Source: an uncultured Opitutales bacterium (GTDB lineage Bacteria > Verrucomicrobiota > Verrucomicrobiia > Opitutales > Seribacteraceae). Taken from it: a stretch of DNA of 56,229 nt. Numbering within the stretch: the stretch's first letter is position 1; the number at the start of each line of letters is the position of its first letter. The position numbers and the translations under genes were made by a program. The stretch spans positions 1 to 56,229 of the forward strand of contig CAJQSI010000092.1 of assembly GCA_905612515.1 (NCBI GenBank), read 5' to 3'. A model generated the notes under the pieces. It was not told where the DNA came from and ran no database searches. It was given only the letters and a program-made list of their open reading frames with translations. This document shows positions 1 through 8,829 of the stretch, piece by piece.

Positions 1-325
1 CCATTTCGATGCAGGTGTCGATCGCTTTGTAGGCCACGGCTTGGCCGAGCTTCTTGTTGGCATTCCAAGTTTGACAGGCGTCGAAGCGGCTTTCCTTTAC
101 TTCAATGGTTGCGCTTGGCGTGCAACCACCCACGGCCGAACCGAATAATTCGTCCAGATGGAGAGCCTTGAGCGCGTTGTGGGTGCGAATCCCATGCTTG
201 GTGGCGTAAGCGGAAAAGGTTGCCGCTGCCGAGGATTCGTCCGAGTTGAAACCCCGGTGTTCGAAAACATTGCGCACGAGGGCATTGTGAGACTCTTGCG
301 GTACGACGTAAAAAGTGTCTTCCAT
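1..325 (-). CDS. Ldh_2 family malate/L-lactate-type dehydrogenase, N-terminal part (runs off window)
   Basis: Reading the minus strand from the ATG at 325 gives an open frame of 108 codons that leaves the window at position 1. The protein begins MEDTFYVVPQ. It carries an N-terminal helical region with HGIRTHNALKALHL, then DACQTWNANKKLGQAVAYKA. The latter fits the Ldh_2 pattern in which a Gly-x-Gly-like segment precedes a helix that helps bind NAD(P)H. Ldh_2 enzymes are cytosolic NAD(P)-dependent oxidoreductases of 2-hydroxy acids such as malate, lactate, ureidoglycolate or sulfolactate. The gene starts 21 bp after the stop of a D-2-hydroxyacid dehydrogenase on the same strand, so the two are probably co-transcribed and may act on the same 2-hydroxy or 2-oxo acid. 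The substrate cannot be read from this fragment. The family call is by motif memory only. Confidence 0.6.
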   Translation of the reverse strand, partial: MEDTFYVVPQESHNALVRNVFEHRGFNSDESSAAATFSAYATKHGIRTHNALKALHLDELFGSAVGGCTPSATIEVKESRFDACQTWNANKKLGQAVAYKAIDTCIEM

Positions 326-346
326 GAGAAAGGGAAAAAGATAGGT

Positions 347-1336
347 TTAATTGACTAAGGTGACAGGAGAAGGAATGGGAGCGTCGTTCGCTTGGGCCAA
401 TGGTTTCTCGCCTTTCAACACATGGATGAGATTGCGAACGGCCATGCCTGCCTGACGCTGAACGGATTCGTAGGTTCGAGAGCCGATGTGCGGAGTGATC
501 ACTGTGTTTGGGGCGGATAGCAGCGGGTGATCCGATGCCGGGGGTTCTTCTTCCATAACGTCGGTTCCGTAGCCTCCTAGCTTTCCGGATTCGAGAGCCT
601 CCACCATGGCGGAGGAGTCGACTAATTCACCCCTTGCGCAGTTAAGAACGATAGCTCCGTCCTTCAGCGTGGCGATGCTCTGGGCGTTCAACATGTAACG
701 AGTTTCAGACGTCAGGTTGACGTGTAAGGAAACTACGTCCGCGTCCGCCATCGTTTCGCCAAGCGAGGAACAACGTTTTACCTTGTGAGCATCGGCAAAC
801 TCCTCGTCCCAGTAAAGGTCGAAGGCCTTCACTTCCATCCCGAAGGCATTTGCTCGTATGGCGACTTCCTTGCCTATTCTGCCCAGACCCACGATAGCGA
901 TGGTTTTGCCCATGATCTCGTTGCCTGTAATACGTTTCCATTCTCCACTTCGGGTTACGTTGGCTTCCTCCACCAAGTTGCGAACCAGAGCCAGAAGAAG
1001 GGCAAAAGTATGTTCGGCTACCGTCGTATGGTTGACCCCGGGGCAGAAAGTGACGGGGATTCCCTTTGCCGTGGCGTGCTCCATATCGATCTTGTCTATA
1101 CCTATTCCGTACTTGGCGATCACCTTGAGTCGTGGAAGCGCTTTGTCTATGACGCCCGCCGTGATTGAGTCGTCTCCGCAAAGAAAGGCGTCGAGGTCGC
1201 CGGCCAGTTCGAGCATTCGCTCTTCCGATAGCGGACCGCGTTCGCAGACGAGTTCATAGCCTTCGTCGGCAAGCAATTTATGATGTTCGCCTGGCGTATC
1301 TTGAAAAGAGGTGGTGGATACGAGTACTCTTAGCAT
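347..1336 (-). CDS. D-2-hydroxyacid dehydrogenase (phosphoglycerate dehydrogenase-like)
   Basis: This 329-residue protein is an NAD-dependent D-isomer-specific 2-hydroxyacid dehydrogenase. The Rossmann fingerprint GLGRIGKEV lies near residue 150. The catalytic Arg is in NCARGELVD, the Glu in MEEEPP and the His in TPHIGSRT. Length and domain order (split substrate domain around the nucleotide domain) are those of the SerA/glyoxylate reductase group without an ACT domain. The substrate is open; phosphoglycerate dehydrogenase-like proteins of this length often act on other 2-hydroxy acids. The start ATG at 1336 faces a 134-bp gap shared with a divergent small gene, so the promoter should lie there. 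The Ldh_2 gene follows 21 bp downstream, which suggests a two-gene 2-hydroxy-acid unit. Confidence 0.88.
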   Translation of the reverse strand: MLRVLVSTTSFQDTPGEHHKLLADEGYELVCERGPLSEERMLELAGDLDAFLCGDDSITAGVIDKALPRLKVIAKYGIGIDKIDMEHATAKGIPVTFCPGVNHTTVAEHTFALLLALVRNLVEEANVTRSGEWKRITGNEIMGKTIAIVGLGRIGKEVAIRANAFGMEVKAFDLYWDEEFADAHKVKRCSSLGETMADADVVSLHVNLTSETRYMLNAQSIATLKDGAIVLNCARGELVDSSAMVEALESGKLGGYGTDVMEEEPPASDHPLLSAPNTVITPHIGSRTYESVQRQAGMAVRNLIHVLKGEKPLAQANDAPIPSPVTLVN

Positions 1337-1470
1337 AGGAAAAACCTTATTTAGCTAGGCTCGATCAACTGTTCTCGCAAGGCAAAAAGCCAGTTGCCAT
1401 GGGTGCTTTGCGCCTTTTTCTATGTTTCGGACAAAAGCTGTCTCTCAATCAACCTAAAATCTAAATAACA

Positions 1471-1809
1471 ATGAGCAAAGGAACCAAGATTCTCACATTT
1501 TTCGGATTGGCGTTAGGAGCATGGCTTGTAGCCCATGCCCAGCTTTCGCAACCACCCTCCGGGGGACCGCCATCCACTCCACCAAAATTACCGACTCGCA
1601 TTCCGCCACCGCCAAGTTTCTCCATGTCGGGTAGCGATACGGGCAAATTTCAAATCGTTAGCGCCGAGTACTATTCCCAAGATGCAAAGCCCTTTCTCTA
1701 CAAGCGACTAGTGAAAGTCGATACCGAGACCGGCGAAGCTTGGGTTCTCCATTCCGCTAGGGGCGAACGTGGTGAAGTACGCAAGTGGTTGCCTATGCTT
1801 GGTCAGTGA
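1471..1809 (+). CDS. Small secreted proline-rich protein, unknown function
   Basis: This is a 112-residue protein of no family I recognise. Residues 1-24 form a signal peptide ending AHA. A Pro-rich linker follows (residues about 26-52, rich in PP and PPPP). A compact C-terminal domain of about 60 residues contains YKRLVKVDTETGEAWVL, which looks like a beta-hairpin. The start is the first ATG after a purine-poor leader with no clear Shine-Dalgarno. It converges on the transglutaminase-like gene with 116 bp between them and is divergent from the 2-hydroxyacid dehydrogenase. Probably exported and possibly envelope-associated; nothing shows a catalytic role. Confidence 0.6.
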   Translation: MSKGTKILTFFGLALGAWLVAHAQLSQPPSGGPPSTPPKLPTRIPPPPSFSMSGSDTGKFQIVSAEYYSQDAKPFLYKRLVKVDTETGEAWVLHSARGERGEVRKWLPMLGQ

Positions 1810-1925
1810 GATCCATGCGTCGCGGTCTGGCCTAGAATAGGCACCACCCAGGGGGAACGAACCCAAGCGCCCCAGTTCCTTCAAGGGCACCACTCCATCG
1901 CTTGCCGAGGGGGTGGCTCTAGACT

Positions 1926-3905
1926 TCAATCCGATAATTCGACGGTCAAGCTTCTCATGATGGGCTTGGCCTTGCAATGTATCACATAGGTCTCGCGAGG
2001 TGACTCGGCGATGTGAACATGATGCATTTCCCGCCCGTTTTCCTCCCAAGAATAGGTTGTTTTCACGGGATGAAAGCCACCGTTCGGCTCGATGTAATCG
2101 GCGTCGACGCGGAGACTGAAAATCATGGCTGTGTTGTTCTGGCGACCAGTGAAGCGGACCAAGGCCTTGCCGATGCCTGCAGGTATCTCGTCGAATGACA
2201 CGAACTTGCACGAACCCACTACTGGACCTGTGGCACGCCCCACGGTAAGCCACGATTGGCCGTCGTCCAGCGACACGTCCAGATTCCAGCCATCCTTGGG
2301 GCTTCGGGCTCGGTAGTGGCAACCGAAACGAAGGCACTTGATGTCGCCCGGCGCATCGACGGGGAATGTAATAGAGCCATTTCCAGTGGTCATTTGAAGG
2401 CCAGCTTGACTGCTGGCAATGCGGTCCATCTGAGGATGGAACTCGCGAAGATTGAGGATGTTGGGGTAGTTGCTCCGCGCATTGCCCTCGATGGTGAGGG
2501 TTCCCTGCGGCAGGCCGGCCGAGAACCTGATCGTGTTGTCGCCTTGCGTGAGGACGGGAAGCACGCGTTGGGAATGCTGCACGTCGTGTTCGGTTCGCAA
2601 GGAATGCAAGCGAGTTCCCGTTCCCTTGAGTTCGAATCGAAGACGATAATCGTACAACCGATGGATCAATGGCCCCAAGTCCACCGTCATGGAGAAAGGT
2701 CCGCCTGCGGACCCGGAGAAGACCTCCTTCCAATCGAGACCATGGTTACGGGAAAAGCTGACGCGGACCATGCCACCTTCGCCGATCGAGCCGGACACCG
2801 TCAATTTACCACCCAAGTAGACATAGGAAGTAGGCATCCTCAACTCGAGGATGCCGGCCATGCCGCCGTCGTCCACGCACAAGGCTCCCTGGCGACGGGT
2901 GTCCGCGAGGAGGTTCTCGCAGCGCAGGTCTGCTCGCTTAAGTGAATGACCCTTCAACGGAACGTCCCAGACACGAGAGCCATTGCCGATTCGTCCTCGA
3001 GCGAGGTCTCCAAACTTGTGGGTGTAATCCAAGAATGATCCCTTGAGACACAACGGTGCCGGGCCTTTGACGCCAGGACCAGAATTGACGTGCAGTCCCT
3101 TGTTCGACCAGTTTCTGGTGAGTGACTCGCCGTGGCGGAGTTGGAGGTTCACGCGATAACCCATCGAGTATCCCTGTTCCCGAACCGGTGGATACCCACT
3201 GTATTCACTGATCGTTGAATGCCAACCGTGACTGAGTGCGGGTAGACGCCCGTTGCGATCGTAGAATCGGCACGTCGCCAAGAGCGGCGGTCCCTTCTTC
3301 CATCCGTCGTTTGCCATGAACGAAGCCAACTTGGCGCGCATGCCGGGGTTTGCCGCTAGCCATGTCCGCACTTCCTTGGCGATTTCGTTTACGCTGGCCA
3401 CATCGCCGCGGGCATCGATGAAATAGGAAATCAGGGATGCGTCCAGCATGTGCCAATCCTGCTTCCATTCCACCTCGGGCACCGTATGCCCGCGCAACTC
3501 TCTTCCGCGAGCGTTCAGTCCCGCCGCCCGAGCCAACGCTTCGACATTGGACGCTGAACAACAGCATTGACCGTAGCCATACACGTTGAACGTCTTGATC
3601 GGGTCGTGCACGCAGAGATCTTCATGCAGGAATTCTTTCGGCGGCACGTCCTGATGTCGGAATTGCACCACGCTGTTCCACACGGCTACGGCTTTCTCGC
3701 GGTCAGTCATGTCGGGCTTGAGAAACGATGCCTTCCAAGCCTCGACGTCGGAAACGTCGTCGACGTACTCCGACAGAATCTTGATGTTGGAAACGATACC
3801 GACTTCTTTTCGGGAACCTGTCGCTTTTTCGTCAAAAGCCGCAGGAGAGCCAAGCCACGACAGGCAGGCAGCTGAAAACAGCAAAGGGATGGATTCGTTG
3901 CGCAT
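1926..3905 (-). CDS. Secreted transglutaminase-like protein with C-terminal beta-sandwich region
   Basis: The start is placed at the ATG at 3905, four bases below the stop of the upstream gene, because MRNESIPLLFSAACLSWLG is then a clean signal peptide; a longer frame to 3962 would bury it. The 659-residue protein has a transglutaminase-like core: GYGQCCCSA (Cys 114-116), RGHTVPEV (His 140) and WHMLDAS (Asp 155), which fit a Cys-His-Asp triad. The rest (about 350-659) is beta-rich with segments like LDVSLDDGQSWLTVG, as in exported beta-sandwich proteins. Transglutaminase-like proteins of bacteria are mostly Cys hydrolases or peptidases, so cross-linking is not implied. It is the last gene of the metal-efflux operon, and its connection to metals is unknown. 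The triple Cys is unusual. Confidence 0.65.
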   Translation of the reverse strand: MRNESIPLLFSAACLSWLGSPAAFDEKATGSRKEVGIVSNIKILSEYVDDVSDVEAWKASFLKPDMTDREKAVAVWNSVVQFRHQDVPPKEFLHEDLCVHDPIKTFNVYGYGQCCCSASNVEALARAAGLNARGRELRGHTVPEVEWKQDWHMLDASLISYFIDARGDVASVNEIAKEVRTWLAANPGMRAKLASFMANDGWKKGPPLLATCRFYDRNGRLPALSHGWHSTISEYSGYPPVREQGYSMGYRVNLQLRHGESLTRNWSNKGLHVNSGPGVKGPAPLCLKGSFLDYTHKFGDLARGRIGNGSRVWDVPLKGHSLKRADLRCENLLADTRRQGALCVDDGGMAGILELRMPTSYVYLGGKLTVSGSIGEGGMVRVSFSRNHGLDWKEVFSGSAGGPFSMTVDLGPLIHRLYDYRLRFELKGTGTRLHSLRTEHDVQHSQRVLPVLTQGDNTIRFSAGLPQGTLTIEGNARSNYPNILNLREFHPQMDRIASSQAGLQMTTGNGSITFPVDAPGDIKCLRFGCHYRARSPKDGWNLDVSLDDGQSWLTVGRATGPVVGSCKFVSFDEIPAGIGKALVRFTGRQNNTAMIFSLRVDADYIEPNGGFHPVKTTYSWEENGREMHHVHIAESPRETYVIHCKAKPIMRSLTVELSD

Positions 3906-3909
3906 TATT

Positions 3910-4443
3910 CTAGTGCTCGCAAACGCATGCGTATTCCTTGAAGTCGCAGGTAGGACAGTCATTGAGGTCCAGGTTGAATTTTTCTGTTATCGGATCGGAT
4001 TCCCGGGTACTTTTAATTGTCATGATGACAGGCAGGGCTTTGCCCTTCGGGAGGGATTGATTTGAGATTAGCGAGTCGCCGTCTTTGGAGAATTCGAGGT
4101 TGGTGGGGTTTGATCGGTTTCCACCAATTAAGGTGACGATTTGATCCCCGATGGGGACGACCTTCCCGTCCGTCACTGCCGAGATGCGAATTTTTAGATC
4201 TTCTATGACGAGGAATTCGAGGTGAGGCGTTACCGAGGTGATGAGTCGTCCGCCGTTGGGACCACCTTCCTTTTGGTGCGCCGCGTGGTTATCCGGCTGA
4301 GCGTGATGGTGATCGTCTTTTCCGTTGTGGCTATGCCCATGTTTTTCGTCGGGCTGGTGTCCATGGTCATCATTGCAAGATGACCATAGAATGGTAGCCA
4401 GAGTCGCCGTGAGCGTGAGAATCTTCCGTGCCGTTTGTTTCAT
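3910..4443 (-). CDS. His-rich putative lipoprotein of the metal-efflux operon
   Basis: The protein has 177 residues. The N-terminus is a hydrophobic signal ending LWSSC, a plausible lipobox-like site with Cys 23. A His/Asp-rich stretch follows (residues about 25-62, many HGH, HSH and HHH motifs), then a beta-rich domain (GGRLITSVTPHLEFLV onward). A Cys cluster NDCPTC...ACVCEH closes the protein. The His-rich segment and Cys tail are plausible periplasmic metal ligands. It lies 46 bp after the RND pump gene and just before the transglutaminase-like gene on the same strand, so a role as periplasmic metal chaperone or sensor for the pump is inferred. The family is not recognised. Confidence 0.6.
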   Translation of the reverse strand: MKQTARKILTLTATLATILWSSCNDDHGHQPDEKHGHSHNGKDDHHHAQPDNHAAHQKEGGPNGGRLITSVTPHLEFLVIEDLKIRISAVTDGKVVPIGDQIVTLIGGNRSNPTNLEFSKDGDSLISNQSLPKGKALPVIMTIKSTRESDPITEKFNLDLNDCPTCDFKEYACVCEH

Positions 4444-4489
4444 CTTTGAATCCTTCTTATTTTGTTTGTGGTTTTTCGTTTTTATTAAA

Positions 4490-7400
4490 TCAAGTGTCTG
4501 GATTTAAATCCTTGGCAAGTATCGATTCAACCGGTTTGCGACAGAATGCATAGAAGAGAGAGGGTGTGACCGCGAGACCGAGGAGAGTCGAAGTTACCAA
4601 GCCGCCCACGATGGCGATGGCAACGGGTCCGAGAATTTCCCGGCCGGGTTCATGGAGGGCTAGAAGGATTGGGACGAGCGCGATACCGGCGGAGAGAGCC
4701 GTCATGAGGATGGGTGATAATCGTTCGAGTGTACCTCGTTCGACCATTTGTCGAGTGAAGCTTTCCCCCTCATTACGCATGAGATGTAGGTAGTGGGTGA
4801 GGAGCATGATGTTGTTGCGCGCGGCAATCCCGCTCACGGCGATAAAGCCGACCAAGGTGGCGATGCTTACATTGTCTAGCGTGTACTTGGTGTAGAGAAC
4901 GGCGCCAACGAGAGAAACGGGAATGATACCTAGGGTAAGAAAGGCAAGAGCGAAGCTTCGGTAGTGGCCGTAGAGAAGGAAGAAAACGAGAATGAGAAGA
5001 ATTGTTGAAGCATAGAATATTGTCGAGGTGGCTTCTCGTTGAGCTTGGTATTCGCCTTCAAAGGAGATGGAGTAACCTTTTGGCAATTTCACTTTGTCGG
5101 TGACTTCTTTTTGAAGGCGTTCGACCGCGGCATTGAGATTCTCTGTCGTTGGGTTTATGGAGACGACGAAGCGTCGTTGCGAGTTCTCTCGGAGGATCAT
5201 GTTCGGTCCGGTTGCTCGGCGTATGTCGGCGACCCGTTCGATAGGGATTCGTTGACCGCTTAGAGTGTCAATGTAGGTTTGCTTGAGGCGCTCCGGGTTT
5301 TCCCTCCATTCCTGCGGAAGTCGCAGCACAAGGTCGTATTTTCGTGTGCCCTCGTAGATTTCGGCGACTTTTTCGCCCGCCATGAGGGTCGCGAGTTCTT
5401 CGTTGAGGTCGCCGGGCGCAACGCCATAGGCAAGAGCCCGTTTGCGATCCAGTTCTATTCGCAACTGAGGAACGGAGGCTTGTTGCTCGGTTCGGGCTTC
5501 CTCGAGACCGGGAATGCCGCGGGCGACGTCGGCGATTTGAGAACCGAGGTGGCGAAGTTCGTCGAGGTCAGGGCCAAACACCTTCACTGCAACTTTTGCG
5601 GAAACACCACTGAGCATGTGTCCGACACGGTCCGCGAGTGGTCCGCTCATAGAACTGAATGTGCCCGGGATGCTGCGCATGGTAGTCCGAATATCTTCGA
5701 TGACTTCCTTCTGCTTCCTCCCCGATGATTTGTCGAACTCGATATCGAATTCAACGGTTGAGACCGGTACCACGTGATCTCCCCGTTCCGCCCTACCTGC
5801 CCGAAAACCCACGCTCTTGATGTCGGGGATACTGAGGAGAAGGTCTTGTCCTACGTGGGCGAGTTCGGTGGTGGTCTTGAGCGACGTTCCCGGTGCCGTC
5901 GTCATGGCGACGAGTGCCGAGGGTTCCTGAAAAGGCGGCAGGAAATTCCCGCCCATGTTCTTAAATGATTGATAGCTCAACCAGAGTAGTCCTCCCATTA
6001 TGGCCAAGACCATGAAGGGTTGCGAAAGCGAGAAACGCAACCAAGTAGCGGCAAAGGCGGATTTAATCCATTGGGTAAGAAAACTGTCGTTTGCCCGTGC
6101 TTTGCAAAGTTTATCCGGCAGAAGGTAGGAGCAGAGAACCGGGATGACTGTAAGGGCTACCAGAAAAGAGGCTGTCATGCTCACGATCGTGGCGATGGCG
6201 ATTGGCGTGAACAGTCGGCCTTCCACTCCGCTTAAAGCGAAGAGAGGAAGGAATACTAGAACGATCAAGAGGGTGGCGTAGAATATGGATGAGCGTACTT
6301 CACCTGAAGCGTCGGCTATGACTTTTATTCTGGATTCGGGATTTGAAAGGGCAGCGTTTTCTCGGAGCCGTCGAAAAATATTTTCCATGTCTACGATGGC
6401 GTCGTCTACCACCATCCCGATGGCTACGGCCAATCCGCCAAGGGTCATCGAATTGACACCGACACCGAGCAATTCGAACACCAATGCAGTGATCGCAAGA
6501 GAAAGAGGAATGGCGGTCAGAGTTATTAGGGTGACGCGCAAGTTGAGTAGAAACAAAAAAAGAACAATGCTGACTAGGAAAGCTCCGTCCCAAAGAGCTT
6601 TTTCTAGATTTCCGACGGCGAGGTCGATGTAGTCGCTCTGCTTGTAAAGTGGAATGATTTCGGTGCCGGTTGGTAATGAAGAGCTTAATTCCTTCAAGGC
6701 TTGTTCCAGTTTTATCGTTAAGTCGAGGGTGTCGAATCCGGGAGATTTTCTAACGCTCATGACCACCCCGGGGTAACCTTTGGGGGCTTGGTCGGGGCCG
6801 TTCGTATCGTGCCGAACGCCCATTCCCGCATCCCCCCGCATGGGCTCGACGCCCCAAGCAACCTCGGCTACGTCGCGAATGCGAAGCGGACGGTCGTTGC
6901 GATAAGTGACCACAATGTCTCCGATGGCATCGAGATCCTTGGTCATGGCCAGATTGCGAACCATGATCTCTTGAGTGCCTTCCGTGAGAAATCCGCCGGT
7001 GGTGTTTTTTACGGATGCGGCAGTCGCCAAACGTAACTGTTCAAGGTTTATTCCATGCCTTAGCATTTTTTTGGGATTTGGGCGCACCTGAATCTGTTTC
7101 ACGCCACCTCCCATAGTCTGGATTTCAGCTATCCCCGGGATCGCCTGAAGGCGGCGGGAGACCACCCAATCCGCGAGGCTTCTAAGATCTCGAGGGTTGG
7201 TTGCGCCTGTGGTGTCCATCAGTCCAATGAGCATTACCTCGCCCATTAGCGATGTGACCGGGGTCAAGTGGGGACGGATCCCCGGAGGTAGTTCGGACGT
7301 CATGCTTGCGAGGCGTTCCTGAACGAATCTCCGAGCATCGTAAATGTCCATGTCCCAATCGAATTCGACGAACACGAGTGAGAGCGATACGTCGCTTGTG

Positions 7401-7651
7401 GAACGAAGACGATCCACGCCTGTCACACCCATGAGGGCATTTTCGAGCGGTATGGTCACGAGAGTCTCGATCTCCTCGGGAGCGTATCCCGGAACCTCGG
7501 TAAGGAGGGTGACGGTTGGTTTCGTCAGGTCGGGCAGTACGTCTACGGGCAAATCCAGAGCCTTTTTAAACCCAAGAAACAACAAGGCAGTTGCCAGTGC
7601 GAGGACCAGCGCTCGTTGGGATAGGGAAAACCTTATGAGTTTGTTAAGCAT
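4490..7651 (-). CDS. CusA/CzcA-type RND efflux pump, inner-membrane subunit
   Basis: At 1053 residues this is full length for an RND permease. It has the N-terminal TM1, the PVDVLPDLTKPTV motif, two large periplasmic loops and two clusters of membrane segments. Such pumps exchange protons for metal ions (Cu/Ag or Zn/Co/Cd) taken from the periplasm and pass them to a TolC-like duct. The TM4 region around residues 405-423 reads LAVAIGMVVDDAIVDMEN. It keeps Asp 416, Asp 417 and Glu 423 but lacks the Asp of the DFG-type motif of classical CzcA, so assigning the ion is unsafe. The adaptor gene ends only 5 bp upstream and His-rich genes flank the set, which supports metal rather than drug efflux. 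Confidence 0.88.
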   Translation of the reverse strand: MLNKLIRFSLSQRALVLALATALLFLGFKKALDLPVDVLPDLTKPTVTLLTEVPGYAPEEIETLVTIPLENALMGVTGVDRLRSTSDVSLSLVFVEFDWDMDIYDARRFVQERLASMTSELPPGIRPHLTPVTSLMGEVMLIGLMDTTGATNPRDLRSLADWVVSRRLQAIPGIAEIQTMGGGVKQIQVRPNPKKMLRHGINLEQLRLATAASVKNTTGGFLTEGTQEIMVRNLAMTKDLDAIGDIVVTYRNDRPLRIRDVAEVAWGVEPMRGDAGMGVRHDTNGPDQAPKGYPGVVMSVRKSPGFDTLDLTIKLEQALKELSSSLPTGTEIIPLYKQSDYIDLAVGNLEKALWDGAFLVSIVLFLFLLNLRVTLITLTAIPLSLAITALVFELLGVGVNSMTLGGLAVAIGMVVDDAIVDMENIFRRLRENAALSNPESRIKVIADASGEVRSSIFYATLLIVLVFLPLFALSGVEGRLFTPIAIATIVSMTASFLVALTVIPVLCSYLLPDKLCKARANDSFLTQWIKSAFAATWLRFSLSQPFMVLAIMGGLLWLSYQSFKNMGGNFLPPFQEPSALVAMTTAPGTSLKTTTELAHVGQDLLLSIPDIKSVGFRAGRAERGDHVVPVSTVEFDIEFDKSSGRKQKEVIEDIRTTMRSIPGTFSSMSGPLADRVGHMLSGVSAKVAVKVFGPDLDELRHLGSQIADVARGIPGLEEARTEQQASVPQLRIELDRKRALAYGVAPGDLNEELATLMAGEKVAEIYEGTRKYDLVLRLPQEWRENPERLKQTYIDTLSGQRIPIERVADIRRATGPNMILRENSQRRFVVSINPTTENLNAAVERLQKEVTDKVKLPKGYSISFEGEYQAQREATSTIFYASTILLILVFFLLYGHYRSFALAFLTLGIIPVSLVGAVLYTKYTLDNVSIATLVGFIAVSGIAARNNIMLLTHYLHLMRNEGESFTRQMVERGTLERLSPILMTALSAGIALVPILLALHEPGREILGPVAIAIVGGLVTSTLLGLAVTPSLFYAFCRKPVESILAKDLNPDT

Positions 7652-7656
7652 CGTTT

Positions 7657-8811
7657 TCAGGCGGTTGTCATGTCTTTGCGCTTATTCCAAAGGCGTTGCG
7701 CCAAGAGTGCAGTCAGCAACGTCATGGTCGCCGCATAGAAGATCAAGTACTTGTCGAGAGTGCCGTCCGTTACTTTGCCATGACTTTGATCGTTGGTTCC
7801 GTCCCTTGAGCTTTCGGCTTTTTGTTGGGCTGTCAGTTCTGTGCCGTCTTCGTTGTGTTCGTGTCCGTGAGCGGCATCTAGCGCTTCCTTAAGGGAAGGT
7901 CCGCTTCCACTTCCTGCAAATGCTAGAGGATAGGAACCCCGAGTGACTACTTCGTCACCGGGGAAGAGACCGCTCACGATTTCCACATACTTGTCATTGC
8001 GTTCGCCAAGAACTACCTGTGCAGGTGAAAAAGCGTTTTCCAACTCGAAGTCCTTCACGAAGACGATGCGGTTGGTAGGATCGCCTTGCACGGTGGCTTG
8101 TGGCACGCTTAAGACCTTTTCTCGAGAGTCAGTGACTATCGAGAATTCGATTCGCATGCCGGGTAGCAACTTCCCGTCGGGGTTGTTTACTTGAAAAATA
8201 CCTTCCAGAGCCCCCGCGCTGCGATCTGCTTCGACATTGAAACGAAGTAGGTGAGCCTCGATCGCTTTCTTGCCTAGAGCCGGTACGCGAATGCGAGCAA
8301 GTGCTCCAAGCGTAACGGAAGCGGCTTCCGATTCGGGGATTTTAGCTACCGCCCATAAGGTTGAACGATCCGCTATATCCAACAGTTCCCGGTCGGGTTC
8401 AACGGGTTCACCCAAACGCACGTGAGAGCGCACGACTATGCCACTTCGGGGTGCCCGCAATTCAATCCATGGGGGTGGGTTTCCGGGTTGTCGGCTTTCT
8501 ACTCGAAGCAGTGTCTGGTTGGCTTCGACCCTATCGCCCTCGTAGGCGTTGAGGTCGATGACTCGCCCGGCGATCCTTGTCGAGAGTACGGAACGATTGG
8601 CGGGGATTTCCTCGATCCGACCAATCGCAAAGACTGTGCTCTCAAAGACTCTTTCCTTTGCCTGTTCGGTCTCGATGCGTAGGTTGCGAACGCCTGTCTC
8701 GTCGAGAATAACAGTGCGAGTTGCTCGCCTTGTATGGTCGTCGGTTTCTCCGCAAAGCCAATTGTGCGATAGGACTATTATGTAAAGTGGTAAAAAAAAT
8801 GGTGTTTTCAT
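7657..8811 (-). CDS. RND efflux periplasmic adaptor (CusB/CzcB-like) with C-terminal membrane segment
   Basis: The 384-residue membrane-fusion protein links the pump to the outer-membrane channel. It has an N-terminal signal (PLYIIVLSHNWLCG) and the barrel/lipoyl halves (RSVLSTRIAGRVIDL, LRAPRSGIVVRSHVRLGEPV). The beta-barrel and membrane-proximal parts follow (LPGMRIEFSI, VSGLFPGDEVVTRGSYPL). Unusually, the C-terminus extends through a His-containing linker (HGHEHNED... and SHGK) into a hydrophobic segment, YLIFYAATMTLLTALLAQ, then a basic WNKRKD. That is a predicted membrane anchor at the far end of the protein. It sits 18 bp after the TolC gene and 5 bp before the pump gene, so the three are certainly one transcript. 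Confidence 0.85.
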   Translation of the reverse strand: MKTPFFLPLYIIVLSHNWLCGETDDHTRRATRTVILDETGVRNLRIETEQAKERVFESTVFAIGRIEEIPANRSVLSTRIAGRVIDLNAYEGDRVEANQTLLRVESRQPGNPPPWIELRAPRSGIVVRSHVRLGEPVEPDRELLDIADRSTLWAVAKIPESEAASVTLGALARIRVPALGKKAIEAHLLRFNVEADRSAGALEGIFQVNNPDGKLLPGMRIEFSIVTDSREKVLSVPQATVQGDPTNRIVFVKDFELENAFSPAQVVLGERNDKYVEIVSGLFPGDEVVTRGSYPLAFAGSGSGPSLKEALDAAHGHEHNEDGTELTAQQKAESSRDGTNDQSHGKVTDGTLDKYLIFYAATMTLLTALLAQRLWNKRKDMTTA

Positions 8812-8829
8812 GGTATCGGAATCGTTGAT

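Noticed and set aside
1708-2733. Minus-strand open frame of 341 codons overlapping the transglutaminase-like gene
   Set aside because: Arg/Ser/His-rich shadow frame without domain, overlapping a gene with signal peptide and catalytic motifs.
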